From Candidatus Rokuibacteriota bacterium (lineage in GTDB: Bacteria; Methylomirabilota; Methylomirabilia; Rokubacteriales; CSP1-6), in contig VGLJ01000030.1 of the NCBI GenBank assembly GCA_016866775.1, positions 1 to 56,929 of the forward strand: a stretch of 56,929 nt of DNA, read 5' to 3'. The notes under the pieces are model-generated. The model was not told where the DNA came from and did not search any database. It saw only the letters and a list, made by a program, of their open reading frames with translations. Position 1 is the stretch's first letter. Every line of letters starts with the position of its first letter. The translations under genes and the position numbers were made by a program. This document shows positions 6,922-14,473 of this stretch, piece after piece.

Positions 6922-7791
6922 TCAGGTCGTGCGCGTGCCGACGAGGCCCTGGGGACGGAACACCAGGACGAGGAAAAGGATGACGAAGGCGAGGATGTCC
7001 CGGTAGGTCGCGCCGAGGAACCACGTGGCCTCGAACTCCAGCACGCCGAGGACGAGGCCGCCCACGATGGCCCCGGGGAGGCTTCCGAGCCCGCCGAGCA
7101 CCATGACGACGAGCCCCTTGCCCGTCACGAAGAACGCCATATCCGGCCGTGCGGAGCCCACGCTCACGGCCGCGAAAAAGCCGATGACGCCCGCGAGCGC
7201 GGAGGTGAGCACGAACGTCAGGACGTTCACGCGGCGCACGCTCACGCCGAGGATCTGCGCGGCCTCGGGCCGCTCGGCCACCGCGCGCATCGCGCGGCCG
7301 AAGCGCGTCCGGTAGAGCAAGAGGAAGATCAGCGTGAAGCACACGACGCCCGCGACGAGCACGGCGAGGTAGTCGCGCCGCACGAGGAACTGGCCGAGCT
7401 CGAGCGCCACGTCGCCGAACGGGCTCGGGTACTTGAGCCCGACCGCGTCCGTCGCGTGCACGATCGCCTCGTTGATGACGATCAGCATCCCGATCGTGGT
7501 CATCAGCGGCGCCAGCTCGTGCCCCTTCTTGATGAAGCGGAAGCAGCAGAACTCCACGAGCAGGCCGACGAGCACCGCGGCCGCGATGCCCGTGAGGACC
7601 ATGAGCCAGGCCGGCGCGCGGAAGAGGTAGACGGGCACGAGCGCGACGTACGCGCCGGCCATGATCGTCGAGCCGTACGCCATGTTGAACCGGCGCATGA
7701 CACCGAACAGGATCGTGAAGCCGCCCCCGATGAGGGCGTACAGGCAGCCGAACATCAGCCCGTTGATGAACTGCTCGGTCGCGTCGAGCAA
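6922..7791 (-). CDS. livH: Branched-chain amino acid-type ABC transporter permease LivH
   Basis: 289-aa permease beginning 'LLDATEQFINGLMFGCLYAL', which aligns with the normal LivH start. I therefore chose TTG 7791, preceded by GGAGGA on the minus strand (7795-7800). A longer frame reaches 7878 but runs through a GC-rich hairpin element. Later motifs include 'VMRRFNMAYGS', the coupling loop 'RAVAERPEAAQILGVSVRRV', 'GGLGSLPGAIVGG' and the terminal 'VFRPQGL'. The operon continues directly into livM. Confidence 0.9.
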   Translation of the reverse strand: MLDATEQFINGLMFGCLYALIGGGFTILFGVMRRFNMAYGSTIMAGAYVALVPVYLFRAPAWLMVLTGIAAAVLVGLLVEFCCFRFIKKGHELAPLMTTIGMLIVINEAIVHATDAVGLKYPSPFGDVALELGQFLVRRDYLAVLVAGVVCFTLIFLLLYRTRFGRAMRAVAERPEAAQILGVSVRRVNVLTFVLTSALAGVIGFFAAVSVGSARPDMAFFVTGKGLVVMVLGGLGSLPGAIVGGLVLGVLEFEATWFLGATYRDILAFVILFLVLVFRPQGLVGTRTT

Positions 7792-7800
7792 GGGTCCTCC

Positions 7801-7880
7801 AAGCACCCGCGGAGGGCCCGGATTCACTCCGGGCCCGGAGCGCGGGGGGTTGGGGGGGGCCGCCTCGGCCCCCCCCATGG
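7801..7880 (-). terminator. Two-hairpin 3' element, copy 1
   Basis: Read on the minus strand it begins eight bases after the substrate-binding gene stop. It has a 10-bp GC stem (7852-7861 with 7867-7876, loop 7862-7866) and a 9-bp stem (7814-7822 with 7828-7836, loop GTGAA). The same two stems, the same GTGAA loop and nearly the same linker occur in sense orientation after the gene ending at 55392. There is no U run, so it may be a processing, stabilising or attenuating structure between the abundant binding protein and its permease genes rather than a classical terminator. Confidence 0.6.
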
Positions 7881-7887
7881 AGTTGAT

Positions 7888-9132
7888 CTAGTTACCCTTC
7901 AGGTGCGGCGGCGCCCAGAAGACCGACCACTTCGCGTTCTTGACCTGCACGAGGAGCATGTCCTTGTCCACGTCCCTCGGCTTCACCGGATGGTCTTCCG
8001 GATGCAGCGTGATCTTGCCGATCACGCCCTGGAAGGTGCCCACCTTCGCGAGGAGGTCGCGGACCTTGCGGCGGTCTTCGAGCAGCGACTCCTCGGTGTT
8101 CTTGAGCTGCGCCTTTTCGATCAGACCCTTGATCAGGTGCACGTTCTCGTAGGCCGGCACGCTGTGGATGTTGCTGTCGGCCTTGTACTTCTCCCACGAC
8201 TTGTCGGCGATCTGCTTCGCCTTCGGGTTGATCGGCGCGAAGTTCGTGGGGCTGATCACGCCCTCGGCGAGGTCCGGGCAGTTGATCAGCACTTCCGTGC
8301 CCGCGAGGCTGGTGATGCCGATGATCATCTTCGGCCGCACGCGCTGGCTCTTCATCTCCTTGAGCGACGGGCACATGCTGGTCGTGTGGGCGAGCGCGAA
8401 GTACACGTCGGCGTTCGCGCGGCGGAGCTTCGTGATCTGCGCGCCCATCTCGGTGTCGAGCCACCGCCAGTCGACCACTTCCTTGATCTCGTGGTGGCCG
8501 TACTTCTTCAGCGCCGGCTCGAGCGCGCCCTTCCACGTCGCCGCGGAGTGCGCGAAGTCCGACTCGTAGGACACCATCACGGTCTTGAGCTCGGGCTTGG
8601 TCTCTTTCAGATACTTCACGATGAAGTCGTACATCGCGGGCTCGTCCGGCGTGTTGCGGAACACCCACGGCGAGAGCTTCGCGAGGCCGAACTTGGTCGC
8701 GGTGTCCGTGAAGAACAAGAGCTGCAGCCCGGTGTCGCCGGAATCGCCGAGCTTCTTCTGCAGCGTGCCGAAGACCGGCTCGGCGACGGACGAGCACGTC
8801 GGCCCGAGCGAGAACAGGACCTTGTCGACGGTGGCCAGCCGGCGCACCGCGGCCAGGCCTTGCTCGGCGTTGCACGCGTCGTCCTGCGGATGCATCGTGA
8901 TCTTCACCCGCTTGCCCGCGACGGTGACGCCGCCCGCCTCGTTGATCTCGTCGGCGGCGAGGGTGGCGAGCCCCAGCGCGGCCTTGCCGAAGAACGCGGC
9001 ACCGCCGGACAGCGCCCACATACCGCCGATGCGCAGCGTCCCCTCACCCTGGAAGGCGGGCGCCGCGACCGGGCCGAGCAGGAGGGCGACCGCGACGAGC
9101 GCGATCACCTTGAATCCCGTCAGTCGCTTCAT
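7888..9132 (-). CDS. ABC transporter substrate-binding protein (Leu/Ile/Val-binding type)
   Basis: 414-aa periplasmic binding protein of the Peripla_BP_6 (LivJ-like) family. The signal peptide is residues 1-29 (VIALVAVALLLGPVAAPAFQ), then 'LRIGGMWALSGGAAFFGK', 'LAADEINEAGGV' and 'ITMHPQDDACN', the usual first lobe. ATG 9132 has AAAGGAG upstream at good spacing; the longer open frame has no leader. It precedes livHMGF and supplies the substrate specificity. A 77-bp gap separates it from the exported-protein genes upstream. 'IRSLK' style details for ligand prediction are not visible, so the substrate is open. Confidence 0.92.
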   Translation of the reverse strand: MKRLTGFKVIALVAVALLLGPVAAPAFQGEGTLRIGGMWALSGGAAFFGKAALGLATLAADEINEAGGVTVAGKRVKITMHPQDDACNAEQGLAAVRRLATVDKVLFSLGPTCSSVAEPVFGTLQKKLGDSGDTGLQLLFFTDTATKFGLAKLSPWVFRNTPDEPAMYDFIVKYLKETKPELKTVMVSYESDFAHSAATWKGALEPALKKYGHHEIKEVVDWRWLDTEMGAQITKLRRANADVYFALAHTTSMCPSLKEMKSQRVRPKMIIGITSLAGTEVLINCPDLAEGVISPTNFAPINPKAKQIADKSWEKYKADSNIHSVPAYENVHLIKGLIEKAQLKNTEESLLEDRRKVRDLLAKVGTFQGVIGKITLHPEDHPVKPRDVDKDMLLVQVKNAKWSVFWAPPHLKGN

Positions 9133-9209
9133 CGTGATCTCCTTTGACCGCTTGATGTCGAACGTTCCCCGATCCGGACCGGACACTCCTCGAACCGCCC
9201 TCACCTCCT

Positions 9210-9527
9210 TCAACGTCCGCCGCCGAGCACGAGGACCGACTCCGCCCGGGACGGGCTTCCCACTTTTTCCACGTACTTCACGCGGACCAGCGCGCCTGCG
9301 CTCACGGCCGTGAGCCCGGGCACCGCGCGGCACGCGAGCGCTTCGGTCTCCGGCGTCATCTCGAGCCGCCGGCGCTCGCCGCCTTCCGCGCCCACGACCA
9401 CCAGGCGCTTGCGCGCGACGTCGATCGTTTCGACCTTTCCGAGGAGCAGTCGCTCCTCGTGCGCGGCCGCAGGCGCGGCGAGCAACGCGCAGAGGCACAG
9501 CAGCGCGGTTCCCCAGACGGCCTTCAT
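9210..9527 (-). CDS. Small exported beta-rich protein
   Basis: 105 aa with a signal peptide (residues 1-22, ending APAAA) and a mature domain of short strands: 'LLLGKVETIDVARKRLVVV', 'RRLEMTPETEAL', 'GALVRVKYVEK', 'AESVLVL'. This is the pattern of small periplasmic OB-like or DUF5666-like domains that bind metal or other ligands. Only one Cys is present, so a metal site is not obvious. It overlaps the gene upstream by four bases and is the last of six small exported or membrane genes. Confidence 0.72.
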   Translation of the reverse strand: MKAVWGTALLCLCALLAAPAAAHEERLLLGKVETIDVARKRLVVVGAEGGERRRLEMTPETEALACRAVPGLTAVSAGALVRVKYVEKVGSPSRAESVLVLGGGR

Positions 9528-9844
9528 CGTTCGGGCTCGGTCATGATGAGGTTCGCGATGCCTTCGCTGCCGACGACTTCGTAGAACACGCCGAGCGGCG
9601 TTCCCGCCCGCAGCCGATCGACATCCACGCGCTCGCCGGAGCACGCGAAGATCGTGCTCGCCGGCCCCGCGGTGACCTCGACGCGCCACGTCCGGCCTCG
9701 AAATTCGCGAACGATGACCATCCGTCCCGACACCGCATCGAACGACTCGACGCGGCCTTCGACCTCGCGCTGCACCGCACCGTTCGCATCGGCATCCGTC
9801 GCCGACGCGCACATGATGGCCAGTGCCGCCAGGAGCGTCTTCAC
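9524..9844 (-). CDS. Small exported beta-rich protein
   Basis: 106 aa starting at GTG 9844, which overlaps the stop of the gene upstream (GTGA). The signal peptide is residues 1-20 (TLLAALAIMCASATDA). The mature part has strands 'VEGRVESFDAVSGRMVIV', 'GRTWRVEVTAGP', 'LRAGTPLGVFYEVV', 'IANLIM'. It looks like a divergent paralogue of the next gene (9210-9527), with the same order of strands and a single Cys in mid-domain. Function unknown; periplasmic location inferred. Confidence 0.72.
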   Translation of the reverse strand: MKTLLAALAIMCASATDADANGAVQREVEGRVESFDAVSGRMVIVREFRGRTWRVEVTAGPASTIFACSGERVDVDRLRAGTPLGVFYEVVGSEGIANLIMTEPER

Positions 9845-10539
9845 GAGCGGGCCCTCGATTCGGTGAGCACGCGGACGAGACGCGCGCGCTGGCGCGCGAA
9901 GGCTTCGGGCGCGGGCGGCGCGCCGGTTTCGGAGTCCCCGAGCGCACGCGCGAGCGCCGCGAGCGTTGCCTCCGCCGCGGCCGCGGCACCCGGATCGCGC
10001 ATGTTCAGGTGCCCCTGGAGGTTCACCGCGTAGTACCGGAGCACGAACGGATAGAGCCGCTCGACGGTCTCGACGTCGTCCAGGCGCGTCCACACGGCCT
10101 CGAGCAGCTCGCCGAGGAGCACCACGTACATCTCGCGCAGCGCCGTCTTCACCTGATCGCGGTTGCGTTGCGCGAGGCCCGCATCGATCCGCGTGGCGAG
10201 CATGGTGCCGTGCCGCTGATCGATCCGGGCGGCTTCGGCCTTCAGGCTGCCGGACCAGCGATGCACCTGGTAGTCGCCCTTGAACACCATCCCCGGCTCG
10301 CCCGGCCGCACGAGCCATTTCCGGAACCCGCCGGGTTTGACGCGCACGCGCGTCGTGCCATCCCACACCTGCCGCGCGAGGTCGAACCGCTCCGCGGGGT
10401 CGTCGAGGATGAGCTGGAGCAGGCGCGTGTCGCGCGTGAGCTGGTTCTCCGGCGGCTCGTACATCCTGTGGAAGAGGTGCGCGTCCGCGAAGGACGGCAC
10501 GAGCGTCGCGAGCACGAACGCCCCGATCGCGAGCTTCAT
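9841..10539 (-). CDS. Exported helical protein of unknown function
   Basis: 232 aa with a short signal peptide (MKLAIGAFVLATLVPSFADA) and a mature, mostly helical domain starting 'HLFHRMYEPPENQLTRDTR'. A Trp-rich stretch (VWDGTTRV..GGFRKWLV) and helix-forming segments follow (TALREMYVVLLGELLEAVW; AEATLAALARALGD). The His residues just after cleavage (H..H) could bind metal, but this is speculation. ATG 10539 overlaps the stop of the upstream membrane gene. No family recognised. Confidence 0.7.
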   Translation of the reverse strand: MKLAIGAFVLATLVPSFADAHLFHRMYEPPENQLTRDTRLLQLILDDPAERFDLARQVWDGTTRVRVKPGGFRKWLVRPGEPGMVFKGDYQVHRWSGSLKAEAARIDQRHGTMLATRIDAGLAQRNRDQVKTALREMYVVLLGELLEAVWTRLDDVETVERLYPFVLRYYAVNLQGHLNMRDPGAAAAAEATLAALARALGDSETGAPPAPEAFARQRARLVRVLTESRARS

Positions 10540-11075
10540 GGCTCGCCGAGCCTTCGCCCGCGGAGGAGCGCGACGAGATAGCAGGCGAGCGTGCCCCAGA
10601 TCGCGAGGATCGCGGCGCCGCCGAAGGGCACGAAGAACATCCACTCGACGGGGCCGCGCAGCCGCGCGAGGCCCCACGTGGGAATGAGCCAGCCGAGGGC
10701 GAGCCACCCCGGCGGATAGAGCGCGCCGAGCGACACCAGCACGCACAGCCCGTGCTTGAGCGGCTCCGGGATCGGCAGGTTCACGATGGTGAGCGACACG
10801 AGCAGGATCAGCATGCCGAGCCCGAGCCCGTGCACGTGCAGCATCCGCAGCGCGTTGTTCGACTGCTCGACGATCTCGGCGATGCGCGCCTCGTCGATCA
10901 CCTCGGCGCCGGCGAAGCCGTGCACGTCCGGGCGCTTGACGACCTCCCGCCGCGCGGTGTCGTAGAGCCCGTCCTGGAAGCGGATGAGGAGACCACCCAT
11001 CGAGGAGCCGAGCGCGAACATGCAAAGGCTCGCGATCAGCGCGATCGTCGGCGGCCGGCGGAGCGCGTCAGGCAT
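10536..11075 (-). CDS. Hypothetical four-helix membrane protein
   Basis: 179 aa from ATG 11075 (a GTG at 11081 is also possible). Four hydrophobic segments are visible: near residues 11-30 (IALIASLCMFALGSSMGGLL), 82-104 (HGLGLGMLILLVSLTIVNLP), 110-133 and 145-170. A conserved-looking His pair (HVHGLG) precedes helix 2. A glycine-rich 'MGGLLIRFQDGLYD' follows helix 1. The layout resembles small membrane subunits in respiratory or methyl-type clusters, but I cannot name the family. It overlaps neighbours on both sides, so it is translated as part of the operon. Confidence 0.68.
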   Translation of the reverse strand: MPDALRRPPTIALIASLCMFALGSSMGGLLIRFQDGLYDTARREVVKRPDVHGFAGAEVIDEARIAEIVEQSNNALRMLHVHGLGLGMLILLVSLTIVNLPIPEPLKHGLCVLVSLGALYPPGWLALGWLIPTWGLARLRGPVEWMFFVPFGGAAILAIWGTLACYLVALLRGRRLGEP

Positions 11076-11223
11076 GCTCACGCGGCTCCGAGCGCCGCTT
11101 CCCGCGACCCTCGAAATAGATCGTCAGCGCCCACGCCGCGGCGAAGACCAGGACTGCGGCGATGATCAGCAGCAACCACGGCACGTTCGTTCCGGCCGCC
11201 GGATGAGCGGCGAGGACCCCCAA
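11068..11223 (-). CDS. Small single-span membrane protein (51 aa)
   Basis: Short gene between two operon members. TTG 11223 lies three bases after the upstream stop in the same frame. The product has a short N-terminus, one strong transmembrane helix (VPWLLLIIAAVLVFAAAWAL) and a basic C-terminal tail (RGKRRSEPREHA), so N-out/C-in by the positive-inside rule. It ends at 11068, overlapping the start of the next membrane gene by eight bases. Tight coupling on both sides is the main support. It could also be the product of stop readthrough of the upstream gene, but nothing suggests that. Confidence 0.55.
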   Translation of the reverse strand: MGVLAAHPAAGTNVPWLLLIIAAVLVFAAAWALTIYFEGRGKRRSEPREHA

Positions 11224-11226
11224 CGC

Positions 11227-11787
11227 TCACCGGTCGGGCGTGGGGCGCTCGACTCCGTCGAGCGCCTCTCGGAAGCGGGGATTGAAGTAGAACGCCATCG
11301 CGCGGCTGAGCGCGGACTGGAGCTTCTGACGGTCGTCCAGGTTTTCGTCGGACACGAAGATCGCCGCCGGCGAGACGTGGACGTCCGGATGCTTGCGGAG
11401 ATCGGACTCGAGCCAGCGGAAGATCCGCCGGCGCCCGCCCTCGCCGAAGCGGGCCATCTTCGCGTCGCTCACGAAGACCAGCGGCAGCGCGTCGATGGGA
11501 ACGGCGGGCTTGGTGTGCTGGCGGAGCAGGCTCGCGTAGGTGTCGTCGACCAGCGTGAGCTCGAAGGGGCCGTTGACGCGGGCGTCGTGATTGAGCTGCA
11601 CGACGACGCCATAGCGCGGTGAGCTGTGACGGACGCCCGCGAAGTTCGACTCCTGCGGCGCGACCTTTCGGCCGCCGATGGTGAACTGGGCGGCCGCCGG
11701 ACAGGGATCGAGCACGCCGGCGGCGGCACATGCCACCACCAGGAGCAGGACCGCTCGAACCGCATACCTGGAGCGGACGTGACGCAT
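11227..11787 (-). CDS. Exported protein of unknown function
   Basis: 186 aa. The signal peptide covers residues 1-34 (basic start RHVRSRYAVR, hydrophobic core, cleavage after PAAAQ). The mature part carries 'GVVVQLNHDARVNGPFELTL', 'PLVFVSDAKMARFGEG', 'IFRWLESDLRKHPDVHV' and 'AIFVSDENLDDRQKLQ'. The two similar 'FVSD' segments suggest an internal repeat or a Rossmann-like fold. ATG 11787 has GGGAGG upstream. It is the first gene of the minus-strand run and shares a 144-bp divergent region with the acyl-CoA ligase. Confidence 0.7.
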   Translation of the reverse strand: MRHVRSRYAVRAVLLLVVACAAAGVLDPCPAAAQFTIGGRKVAPQESNFAGVRHSSPRYGVVVQLNHDARVNGPFELTLVDDTYASLLRQHTKPAVPIDALPLVFVSDAKMARFGEGGRRRIFRWLESDLRKHPDVHVSPAAIFVSDENLDDRQKLQSALSRAMAFYFNPRFREALDGVERPTPDR

Positions 11788-11848
11788 GCGGGACCTCCCC
11801 GACGCGTGCGCCCGGATGCTCGCCCAAGGCCGGCGTGCTGTCAATCCC

Positions 11849-11901
11849 GCCACGGGTTGATCCGGCCACGGGTTGAGGGCGCGGGGTCCGGAGGCTACAG
11901 T
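11849..11901 (+). promoter_or_regulatory. Candidate sigma70-type promoter with a 12-bp direct repeat
   Basis: In the divergent region before the acyl-CoA ligase, GCCACGGGTTGA occurs twice (11849-11860 and 11865-11876) with a 16-bp period. The second copy overlaps a -35-like TTGAGG (11873-11878). A -10-like TACAGT (11896-11901) follows after 17 bp. The ligase ATG is 30 bp downstream of the -10. The repeat could be an operator. Confidence 0.4.
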
Positions 11902-11931
11902 ACGGCCGGTCGAGACTCGAAGGAGGGCGCC

Positions 11932-13440
11932 ATGCTGGGTGACATCCTTCCCCGCGCCGCCGCACGTCACGGCACCAAGACCGCGCTGGTCACCGACACG
12001 CGCTCGCTCACGTACGCCGAGCTCGACCGGCTGTCCGATCGCGTGGCCGCGGCGCTCGCCGTCCGGGGCATCGCGCCCGGGGATCGGGTCTCGATCTACG
12101 CGCAGAACCGGTGGGAATGGATCGTCACCTACCACGGAATCCTGAAGGCCGGCGCCGTGGTGAATCCGATCAACGTCATGCTCACGCCGAGCGAGGTGCG
12201 CTACGTGCTCGGCGACTGCGACGCGCGGGCGATCTTCTGCGGCGGCGACAAGGCGGCGGCCGTGCTCGACGTCGCGCGCGCCGTGCCGGGGCTCCAGCAC
12301 GTCGTGAGCTTCGGCGAGGCGCCGGCGGGTGCGCTCGATTTCGCGCAGCTCCTCGCCACCTCCGCTCCCCGCCCGGACGTCCCGCGGCCGGCGCCGACCG
12401 CGCTGTCGACGATCGCGTACACGTCGGGCACGACCGGGCATCCCAAGGGCGCCATGCAGAGCCACCGCGCCGTCTTCCTCAACTGCGCGCTGACGGGAAC
12501 GATGCACGTCCGGACCGAGCGGGACATCGTGGTGACCGCGCTGCCCGCGCCCCACGTCTACGGCAACGTCGTGATCAACAGCCTCTTCATGGCGGGCGGC
12601 ACCGTCGTGCTCATGGAGCGCTTCGATCCCGAGGCGGCCCTCGAGCGGATCGCGCGGCATCGCGCCACGCTCTTCGAGGGCGTCCCCGCCATGTACATGA
12701 CGATGCTCGCGCATCCGTCGCTCGGGCGCTTCGACCTCTCGTCGCTCACGCGCGCGACGGTCGGCGGGCAGACGATCGCCGAGTCCGTCATGCGCGCGTG
12801 GGAGGAGCGCTCGGGCGCGCCGCTGATCGAGCTCTGGGGCATGACGGAGCTCGCCGGGCTCGGCACGACGCACGCGCTCTACGCGCCGAACGTGCACGGG
12901 ACCATCGGCGTGGCGCTGCCGGGGATCGACGTGCGCGTGGCGGCGTTCGAGGACGTGACGCGCACGATGGCGCCCGGCGAGCCCGGCGAGCTGATGGTGC
13001 GCGGGCCGCTCGTCATGCAGGGCTACTACGGCAACGAGAAGGCGACGCAGGAAACGATCGAGCCCGACGGATGGCTGCACACGGGCGACGTCGCCACCGC
13101 CGACGAGGCCGGCTACTTTCGCATCGTCGACCGGCGCAAGGACATGATCATCACCGCCGGCTACAACGTGTATCCCGCGGAGATCGAGCGTGTGCTCGCG
13201 GCCCATCCGGCGGTCGCGCTCTCGGCCGTGGGCGCGATCACGGACGAGGTGAAGGGCGAGCTCGCGCGCGCCTACGTCGTGCTCCGTCCCGGCACGAGCG
13301 CCACGGAAGGCGAGCTCGTCGAGTTCTGCCGGCCCCGTCTCGCGGCGTACAAGCTGCCGCGCTCGGTGCGCTTCGTCGCCGACCTGCCGAAGACCTCGAC
13401 GGGCAAGATCATGCGTCGCGAGCTCCGCACGCTCGACTGA
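11932..13440 (+). CDS. AMP-dependent acyl-CoA synthetase/ligase (class I adenylate-forming)
   Basis: 502-aa ANL-superfamily enzyme activating a carboxylic acid to its CoA thioester with ATP. Motifs in order: P-loop-like 'YTSGTTGHPKGAM' near residue 164, 'LWGMTELAGLGT' (A5) near 302, 'GWLHTGDVATADEAGYFRIVDRRKD' region (A7/A8; split here only by reading) near 383, and the catalytic Lys in 'PKTSTGKIMRRELR' at the end. ATG 11932 has AAGGAGG at ideal spacing. It is first in an operon with a proline-racemase-family enzyme, an inositol-phosphatase-family enzyme and an LLM oxidoreductase. Acid substrate unknown; medium- or long-chain fatty acid or aryl acid are both possible. Confidence 0.9.
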   Translation: MLGDILPRAAARHGTKTALVTDTRSLTYAELDRLSDRVAAALAVRGIAPGDRVSIYAQNRWEWIVTYHGILKAGAVVNPINVMLTPSEVRYVLGDCDARAIFCGGDKAAAVLDVARAVPGLQHVVSFGEAPAGALDFAQLLATSAPRPDVPRPAPTALSTIAYTSGTTGHPKGAMQSHRAVFLNCALTGTMHVRTERDIVVTALPAPHVYGNVVINSLFMAGGTVVLMERFDPEAALERIARHRATLFEGVPAMYMTMLAHPSLGRFDLSSLTRATVGGQTIAESVMRAWEERSGAPLIELWGMTELAGLGTTHALYAPNVHGTIGVALPGIDVRVAAFEDVTRTMAPGEPGELMVRGPLVMQGYYGNEKATQETIEPDGWLHTGDVATADEAGYFRIVDRRKDMIITAGYNVYPAEIERVLAAHPAVALSAVGAITDEVKGELARAYVVLRPGTSATEGELVEFCRPRLAAYKLPRSVRFVADLPKTSTGKIMRRELRTLD

Positions 13441-13447
13441 GCGAGCC

Positions 13448-14473
13448 ATGCGCCTCGGCCGGATGATCCAGGCTGTCGACGCGCACGCCGCCGGCGAGCC
13501 CGGCCGCGTGATCGTCGGGGGCGTCCTCGACGTCCCCGGGAGCACGATGCTCGAGAAGGCGCGCCACCTCGAGGCGCACGGCGACGCGCTCCGCCGGCTG
13601 ATGCTGCGCGAGCCGCGCGGCTATCCGGCGGCGAACTGCAACGTCATCCTGCCGCCCACGCGTCCCGAGGCCGACGCGGGCTTCGTGATCATGGAGCACG
13701 TCGAATACCCGGGCATGTCGGGCACGAACACGATCTGCACGGTCACCGTGCTGCTCGAGACCGGGATCGTGCCGATGCGCGAGCCGGTCACGGAGCTCAC
13801 GCTCGAGGCGCCGGCGGGCCTCATTCGCGTGCGCGCGGCATGCACCGGGGGGAAAGTCACGAGCGTGACGTTCCGCAACGTGCCCGCGTTCGCCGTGCAT
13901 CTCGACCGCAAGATCGAGGTGCCACGGCTCGGGACGCTCGCCGTCGACGTCGCGTGGGGCGGGATGTTCTACGTGATCGCGGATGCGCGCGCGCTCGGTC
14001 TCGCGCTGACGCCGGACGAGGGGCGCGACATCGTGCGCGTGACCGAGATGATCAAGGCGGCGGCGCGCGAGCAAGTGCCGGTCACGCATCCCGAGCAGCC
14101 GGCGTTCACGGGGCCGACGATCGGTCAGCTCTCGGGGCCGCCGTCGCGGTCCGACGCGGACATGAAGAACGTGGTGACGGTTTCGACGGGCACGCTGGGC
14201 GTCATCGACCGCTCGCCGTGCGGCACCGGAACGTGCGCGCGGATGGCGACGCTCCACGCGCGGGGCACGCTCGGTCTCGACCAGGATTTCAGGCACGAAG
14301 GCATCCTCGGGACGATCTTCACGGGACGGCTCGTCGAGGAGACCACCGTCGGTCCGTATCGCGCCGTCGTCCCCACGCTGAGCGGACAGGGCTGGATCAC
14401 GGGCTTCGCGACCTACGTGGTCGATCCGAGCGATCCGTTCCCCGAAGGCTTCACCGTGGGCGACATCTGGTAG
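13448..14473 (+). CDS. Proline racemase/hydroxyproline epimerase family enzyme (Ser91/Cys258 pair)
   Basis: 341 aa, full length for the proline racemase superfamily (PF05544). The opening 'IQAVDAHAAGEPGRVIVGG' is typical. The first catalytic position reads 'YPGMSGTN', so Ser91 replaces the usual Cys. The second reads 'DRSPCGTGTCARMA', with Cys258 kept. Ser/Cys members are known among hydroxyproline epimerases, Cys/Cys in proline racemases and Thr/Cys in trans-3-hydroxyproline dehydratases, so a hydroxyproline epimerase-type reaction is a reasonable guess. It starts seven bases after the ligase stop and overlaps the next gene by one base (TAGTG). Confidence 0.85.
   Translation: MRLGRMIQAVDAHAAGEPGRVIVGGVLDVPGSTMLEKARHLEAHGDALRRLMLREPRGYPAANCNVILPPTRPEADAGFVIMEHVEYPGMSGTNTICTVTVLLETGIVPMREPVTELTLEAPAGLIRVRAACTGGKVTSVTFRNVPAFAVHLDRKIEVPRLGTLAVDVAWGGMFYVIADARALGLALTPDEGRDIVRVTEMIKAAAREQVPVTHPEQPAFTGPTIGQLSGPPSRSDADMKNVVTVSTGTLGVIDRSPCGTGTCARMATLHARGTLGLDQDFRHEGILGTIFTGRLVEETTVGPYRAVVPTLSGQGWITGFATYVVDPSDPFPEGFTVGDIW

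Noticed and set aside
6916-9147. Long plus-strand frame (743 aa) opposite livH and the binding-protein gene
   Set aside because: Antisense shadow of well-supported transporter genes; low-complexity Glu/Arg/His composition.
11793-13545. Long minus-strand extension opposite the acyl-CoA ligase
   Set aside because: Shadow frame; only the part from 11787 down to 11227 has a signal peptide and a ribosome-binding site.
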